A stretch of DNA of 15,255 bases, from positions 1 through 15,255 of the forward strand of contig JAPKDE010000042.1 in the NCBI GenBank assembly GCA_028822675.1, given 5' to 3'. Shown here one piece after another: positions 12,193 through 15,255 of this stretch. This DNA is from Dehalococcoidia bacterium (lineage in GTDB: Bacteria; Chloroflexota; Dehalococcoidia; UBA3495). Each line of letters starts with the position of its first letter. Within the stretch, counting starts at the first letter, position 1. The translations under genes and the position numbers were made by a program. The notes beneath the pieces were generated by a model. It saw only the letters and a program-made list of their open reading frames with translations, had not been told where the DNA came from and ran no database searches.

Positions 12193-13332
12193 TTATTCGC
12201 CTTTGGGTTGGGCGAAGATAATCCGACCTGCTGCTGTTTGCAGCACCCTGGTTACGTATACGTCATGGAAGGCGTTCAGGTAGCGTCGGCCACCCTCAAC
12301 CACCACCATGGTGCCATCGTCCAGGTAAGCCACGCCCTGGCCCACTTCCTTGCCCTCTTGGACAATGTTCACCCGTAGCTCTTCACCGGGGAGAACGATG
12401 GACTTGAGGGCGTTGGCCAGTTCGTTTACGTTCAAGACTTGCACGCCTTGGAGCTCAGCCACCCTATTTAGGTTGTAATCAGTGGTCAGGATGGACGATT
12501 TCATCTCCCGGGCCAATTGGACCAGGACCGCGTCCACCTCGTTGCCGTTCTCCACTCCAACGTCTAGGACTTGGAGGGGCACCGCATCGTCTTTGCGCAG
12601 CTTGCCCAAGACTTCCAGACCACGGCGGCCACGGTTGCGCCGAAGTGGGTCGCTGGAGTCTGCAATGTGCCGCAACTCGTCCAGGACGAAGCGTGGAACC
12701 ACCAGGGAGCCTTCAAGGAAACCAGTGATGCTGAGATCGGCGATCCGGCCATCAATGATCGCACTGGTATCCACCAGAATGTTGCCGTTCCGTGAGGCTT
12801 TCTGGGTTTTAACCTTGTCAGCCTTGCCGGTCCAACCGTTTTCGTTAGAGGTTGTTCCATTGGAGCTCATGGTGGGGCCGTTGGCCGAACCACCAGACGT
12901 TAATGCTGCATCCAGGCCAGGGAAGATGGCACGCATGTCGCGCTCTCGTTGTACGCCCAGTCCAAGACCGAATAGGCCTAGTACCACGCTCACAATGATT
13001 GGTACGCCCCAACTGGGCCAACCAGACAGCGTATACAGTGGAATTGAGACGAGCGAGGCTACGACCAGGCCTACAAGTAGACCCACGGCGCCTGAGATAA
13101 GTGCCGAGCCGGGCAGAGAGTCGATGTAATTAGCGCCCATGCGCCAGGGCTTGAGGATCAGGTAGGGGACTAAAACTCCCCCGATAATGACGCCAGCTAG
13201 GGTCAATGCGAGACCCCAAGGAATGAATACTTCTCTGTCTATTGATAATTTGGATATATAAAGTCCAAATCGCCAGCCGATCACCCCAAGTCCTCCAGCG
13301 CTCAAAGCTCTGAGCGTCCAAAGGGCTAACAT
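12193..13332 (-). CDS. yacL: YacL-like membrane PIN/TRAM-domain protein
   Basis: A 379-aa membrane-bound putative ribonuclease. About four transmembrane segments lie at 10-25, 38-61, 77-101 and 109-127, followed by a flexible Ser/Gly/Asn linker (140-183). The PIN domain (184-305) carries the acidic metal-binding residues Asp188 in ILVDTSAIIDGRI, Glu219 in VLDELRHIAD, Asp267 in NEVDAVLVQLA and Asp285 in LTTDYNLN. A TRAM-type RNA-binding domain follows (about 315-375: EGKEVGQGVAYLDDGTMVVVEGG). This order is that of Bacillus YacL. It heads the operon with ispD, ispF and cysS, the same neighbourhood as in Firmicutes. The ribosome-binding site AAGGAGGT, 9 nt before the ATG, is ideal but lies in a small hairpin (13336-13348). 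RNA targets are unknown. Confidence 0.92.
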   Translation of the reverse strand: MLALWTLRALSAGGLGVIGWRFGLYISKLSIDREVFIPWGLALTLAGVIIGGVLVPYLILKPWRMGANYIDSLPGSALISGAVGLLVGLVVASLVSIPLYTLSGWPSWGVPIIVSVVLGLFGLGLGVQRERDMRAIFPGLDAALTSGGSANGPTMSSNGTTSNENGWTGKADKVKTQKASRNGNILVDTSAIIDGRIADLSITGFLEGSLVVPRFVLDELRHIADSSDPLRRNRGRRGLEVLGKLRKDDAVPLQVLDVGVENGNEVDAVLVQLAREMKSSILTTDYNLNRVAELQGVQVLNVNELANALKSIVLPGEELRVNIVQEGKEVGQGVAYLDDGTMVVVEGGRRYLNAFHDVYVTRVLQTAAGRIIFAQPKGE

Positions 13333-13335
13333 TCG

Positions 13336-13348
13336 GAGGTTACCTCCT
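13336..13348 (-). promoter_or_regulatory. yacL: hairpin covering the yacL ribosome-binding site
   Basis: On the minus strand GGAGG-TAA-CCTCC forms a 5-bp G/C stem that contains the whole Shine-Dalgarno core and ends 3 nt before the ATG. It could hide the site from ribosomes. Confidence 0.5.
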
Positions 13349-13373
13349 TACCAGCTGTTGTTCCGGCTGTGGA

Positions 13374-13388
13374 CCAGCCAGCGCTGGC
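13374..13388. promoter_or_regulatory. perfect 12-bp palindrome in yacL leader
   Basis: GCCAGCGCTGGC (13377-13388) is its own reverse complement. CCAGC-CAGC-GCTGG (13374-13387) is the best hairpin, and an overlapping GGCTG/CAGCC pair (13365-13379 region) competes with it. On the plus strand CCGTTTTT follows, but no plus-strand gene lies upstream, so a terminator role is doubtful. Confidence 0.35.
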
Positions 13389-13448
13389 CGTTTTTAGATT
13401 TTTAAGAATTGCAAGTTAAAACTTCGCCGATTCAGAGCCCTAGGGAAA

Positions 13449-13488
13449 TTGATGAAAAATTGATGAGATGTTGATAATGGGTTGAATA
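13449..13488. repeat. four direct repeats with exact 11-bp period
   Basis: Heptamers TTGATGA (13449), TTGATGA (13460), TTGATAA (13471) and TTGAATA (13482) begin exactly 11 bp apart with 4-bp spacers. This one-per-helical-turn layout is the hallmark of operators for OmpR/PhoB-family response regulators and some others. The array is 117-156 bp upstream of the yacL start and beside a terminator. Confidence 0.6.
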
Positions 13489-13506
13489 AGATTTAGCTAA
13501 GAATTT

Positions 13507-13539
13507 AAAAAGGCGGTCTGATAACCGCCTTCCCTTTTT
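13507..13539. terminator. intrinsic terminator in the yacL upstream region
   Basis: AAGGCGGT (13510-13517) and ACCGCCTT (13524-13531) form an 8-bp stem with a CTGATA loop. T-tracts exist on both strands (plus CCCTTTTT; minus TTTTTAAA). There is no protein gene immediately upstream on either strand, so its transcript is either a leader or a small RNA. Confidence 0.75.
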
Positions 13540-13625
13540 GTCCCGGCATCTCTGCCCCGGACCCATCCCCCAAAGCTCCTATGAATTACCGATGAATTAA
13601 TAGTGATTTTGTGCTGCGAGATGCC
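13540..13625 (-). ncRNA. candidate structured leader / small RNA before terminator
   Basis: On the minus strand GGCATCTC (13625-13618) can pair with GAGATGCC (13552-13545), 65 nt apart, closing a domain. Alternatively GAGATGCC joins a local hairpin (13562-13540): GTCC, internal GG/G, GGCA, GAGA tetraloop of GNRA type, TGCC, GGAC. The terminator at 13531-13510 follows within 9 nt. The interior contains a direct repeat ATGAATTA (13581, 13592; plus strand). The layout is that of an attenuator, riboswitch or terminated sRNA. It matches no RNA class I know. Confidence 0.35.
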
Positions 13626-13693
13626 CTGTCCCGCAATTGGTATTGTCTGCTATTTCTACCGTCGTTTTATTTTGTCCAGAGTTTTTATTTTGA

Positions 13694-13708
13694 TCCCTTT
13701 TTAAGGGA
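13694..13708. other. short stem-loop
   Basis: TCCCTT-TTT-AAGGGA, a 6-bp stem with a 3-nt loop. There is no following U-tract on either strand, so its function is unclear. Confidence 0.25.
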
Positions 13709-13760
13709 CTCCAGACAGTAATTTAGCCTTGATTACAAGTTGCCTATTGCTTTACTTAAC

Positions 13761-13766
13761 TATAAT
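13761..13766 (+). promoter_or_regulatory. possible -10 for the asparaginase transcript
   Basis: A perfect TATAAT. The nearest -35 candidate, TTGCCT at 13740-13745, has a short 15-bp spacer. It lies about 194 bp before the asparaginase ATG. Confidence 0.35.
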
Positions 13767-13767
13767 G

Positions 13768-13776
13768 AGAATAGCA
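13768..13776 (-). promoter_or_regulatory. possible extended -10 for the yacL leader
   Basis: TGCTATTCT on the minus strand resembles the TGCTATACT elements elsewhere in the window. It would start a leader of about 430 nt running through the structured region and terminator to yacL. No -35 is evident. Confidence 0.25.
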
Positions 13777-13811
13777 CATGTACCCATGTTGAGGAAGGTA
13801 ATTTTCAGTAG

Positions 13812-13829
13812 TCGGCCCATAAGGGCCGA
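13812..13829. other. perfect 7-bp stem-loop
   Basis: TCGGCCC-ATAA-GGGCCGA. There is no U-tract on either strand, so it is not an intrinsic terminator. It may be a leader hairpin if transcription starts near 13773. Confidence 0.4.
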
Positions 13830-13889
13830 ACCCTTGACCCTAAAGCGGTATTGAGCCTACCCATCTGTATCTACTTGGCAGGCCCGTCG

Positions 13890-13895
13890 TATACT
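13890..13895 (+). promoter_or_regulatory. possible -10 proximal to asparaginase gene
   Basis: TATACT, the same hexamer as the lepB and cyclodeaminase promoters but without the TG extension. It is 65 bp before the ATG. The -35 is poor (TTGGCA lies only 9 bp away). Confidence 0.3.
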
Positions 13896-13959
13896 TCTGT
13901 TCGTCTGGCGTGACTCAGGTACGCCCAGGCACGGTCTTATTGAAACAGGGAGTTTTTTC

Positions 13960-14970
13960 ATGCCTAGCCAAAGCAAGCCGAAGGTTTATCTGGTGGGAAC
14001 CGGCGGTACTATCTCATCCGTAGGACACACACGCACGGACTATACCAACTACAGCTATCTGGGCAAGCATTTGGCCATTGAAGAAATGTTGGCCCGGGTT
14101 CCTGAGGTACAGGAGTTCGCCGACGTGCATGCGGAGCAGTTCCTGAACCTAGGTAGCCCCGATGTTACGCCCGACCACTGGTTGGAACTGGCCAAGCGGA
14201 TCAATCAGATCTTTAAAGATGATTCTGATGCTGCTGGAGTGGTTGTCACCCATGGAACGGCAACCCTGGAAGAGACGGCCTATTTCTTGAATCTGACGGT
14301 CAAGAGCAGCAAGCCTGTGGTTGTTACCGGCGCAATGAGACCGGCTTCGTCGCTGGGCACGGATGCCGACGTTAACCTGATCGATGCCATCAGAGTTGCC
14401 GCGGCGCCGCAGTCGGCAGACCGGGGTGTGCTGACTATCTTGAATAACCAGATTCAAGCTGCACGGGATGTGACTAAAACCAACAGCTTTAGGCTGGAGA
14501 CGTTCCAGACTTCAGATTTTGGATTCTTGGGTTACGCCGATGCAGACGAAGAGGTGGTTTTCTACCGCCGTCCGGACCGGGCGCATACCATCAATGCAGA
14601 ATTCGATATCGCCAATGTGGAGCATATGCCGAGGGTGGATATACCCTTCGCCTACGCAGGGGCCGATGGTGTGGTGATTAAGGCATTGGCCGAAGCAGGC
14701 GTTGACGGTCTAGTGGCGGCCGGGCTGGGCAGCGGCGGCTCTCCGCCTCCCTACATGGCGGCATTAAAGGAAGTGTCAGATTCGGGGGTACCCGTGGTGA
14801 TTGCCACCCACACCGGGAGTGGTCGGGTAATGCTGACCAAGCGCTTCACCGAGGCCGGCTACATAGTGGCAGACAACCTAGCACCAAAGAAGGCGCGAAT
14901 CCTGCTGATGCTGGCTCTAACCGTCACCTCGGACAAGTCAGAGATACAGCGGATGATGCTGACGTATTAG
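13960..14970 (+). CDS. L-asparaginase-family protein with altered THGTD motif
   Basis: A 336-aa amidohydrolase of the bacterial asparaginase/glutaminase family (Asn to Asp plus ammonia), two-domain, with no signal peptide. The nucleophile motif GTGGTI is at 13-18 (Thr17). Ser66 in LNLGSPD, Thr100 in VVTHGT and Lys173 in ARDVTKTN match the active-site Ser58, Thr89 and Lys162 of E. coli AnsB. The usual Asp after THGT (AnsB Asp90, which holds the substrate amino group) is Ala101 here (THGTATLEETAYF; codon GCA). Other family blocks are VVVTGAMRP, GTDADVNL and GLGSGGSPPPYM. AGGGAG lies 7 nt before the ATG. It is monocistronic with a terminator downstream. It may be a divergent subfamily with a different amide substrate; it is otherwise full length and intact. 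Confidence 0.88.
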   Translation: MPSQSKPKVYLVGTGGTISSVGHTRTDYTNYSYLGKHLAIEEMLARVPEVQEFADVHAEQFLNLGSPDVTPDHWLELAKRINQIFKDDSDAAGVVVTHGTATLEETAYFLNLTVKSSKPVVVTGAMRPASSLGTDADVNLIDAIRVAAAPQSADRGVLTILNNQIQAARDVTKTNSFRLETFQTSDFGFLGYADADEEVVFYRRPDRAHTINAEFDIANVEHMPRVDIPFAYAGADGVVIKALAEAGVDGLVAAGLGSGGSPPPYMAALKEVSDSGVPVVIATHTGSGRVMLTKRFTEAGYIVADNLAPKKARILLMLALTVTSDKSEIQRMMLTY

Positions 14971-15219
14971 GCGGGGCATTTAGAGTTGGCAGCGAGACTG
15001 GTTCTTCAACCGCCCGCCTTACGCCCGTCGGCAGAGTAACTCGTTCTCCAACCGTTCGTCCTGGGCGCGTCGAAGGAACCACATAAGGCAACCAACGGGT
15101 GGGGTCTTGCTTGGGCGTGATGGTGGTTAGACAAGCTCAGGGCTAATTGGTTATGGCGTGTGGGCTAGACCTGACCAACCCGGGGAAGTTTTGGACCAGT
15201 TAAGTTAGTTAAATAAAAC
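14971..15219. other. intergenic region without recognised features
   Basis: No convincing ORF, RNA or promoter was seen. A 12-bp direct repeat with one mismatch occurs (GTTCTTCAACCG near 15000, GTTCTCCAACCG near 15044). Confidence 0.5.
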
Positions 15220-15255
15220 AAAAAGGGTATCCTGATTAATCGGAATGCCCTTTTT
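15220..15255. terminator. bidirectional terminator at window edge
   Basis: AAAAAGGG (15220-15227) pairs with CCCTTTTT (15248-15255). The stem continues imperfectly inward through TAT/ATG and CC/GG. A U-tract is present on the plus strand and its mirror on the minus strand. It would end the asparaginase transcript and any converging gene beyond the window. Confidence 0.7.

Noticed and set aside
1..15255. CRISPR array, insertion sequence or phage module
   Set aside because: No regularly spaced long repeats, transposase, integrase or terminal inverted repeats were seen on either strand.

Overview
The window reads as a chromosomal segment of a free-living bacterium, most likely a Chloroflexota of the Dehalococcoidia / SAR202 type. 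This placement is inferred from gene content: FAD-linked GlcD/AGPS-like oxidase, SMP-30 lactonase, ornithine-cyclodeaminase-like and 2-hydroxyacid dehydrogenases, YHYH lipoprotein, and a yacL-ispD-ispF-cysS cluster. No marker in the window settles it. Coding DNA is moderately GC-rich and starts include ATG and TTG. No insertion sequence, phage gene or CRISPR array was seen.

Layout. 1-670: a REP-like intergenic fragment, a perfect bidirectional terminator, and a small unrecognised minus-strand gene with a dyad in front of it. 671-2373: an SMP-30/gluconolactonase gene (minus) and type I signal peptidase (plus), expressed divergently. 2460-3096: a Rieske ferredoxin (minus) and tRNA-Ser(GGA) (plus), each with its own promoter. 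3193-4914: two consecutive lipoprotein genes with Thr/Pro-rich linkers, both broken. The first carries an in-frame TAG plus a frameshift, the second (a YHYH-domain protein) an in-frame TGA. 4911-7027: a 2-hydroxyacid dehydrogenase (minus) and an ornithine cyclodeaminase/mu-crystallin-family enzyme (plus), again divergent. 7086-7899: a 64-residue unknown protein with a near-consensus promoter and strong terminator, next to a stretch of about 28% GC dense in symmetric elements. 7900-13332: an apparent five-gene minus-strand operon (PIN/TRAM membrane protein, ispD, ispF, cysS, FAD-linked oxidase). 13333-13959: a long intergenic region with an 11-bp-phased direct-repeat array, a terminator and a switch-like RNA leader. 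13960-14970: an L-asparaginase-family gene lacking the usual THGTD aspartate. A bidirectional terminator closes the window.

How the genes fit together. IspD and IspF are steps 3 and 5 of the MEP isoprenoid pathway. Their linkage to a YacL-type PIN/TRAM protein and cysS resembles the yacL-ispD-ispF-(gltX-cysE)-cysS block of Firmicutes. The remaining enzymes (lactonase, hydroxyacid dehydrogenase, cyclodeaminase, FAD oxidase, Rieske protein, asparaginase) look like individually controlled catabolic genes for small organic and amino acids. Both divergent gene pairs share an extended -10 element of the form TGCTA(T/C)A(C/A)T with almost the same spacing between the opposed promoters.

The parts that standard annotation does not explain are the two broken lipoproteins, the AT-rich region with its small gene, the regulatory region upstream of the yacL-ispD-ispF-cysS operon, and the altered asparaginase motif. 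No new multi-gene system could be demonstrated from sequence alone.
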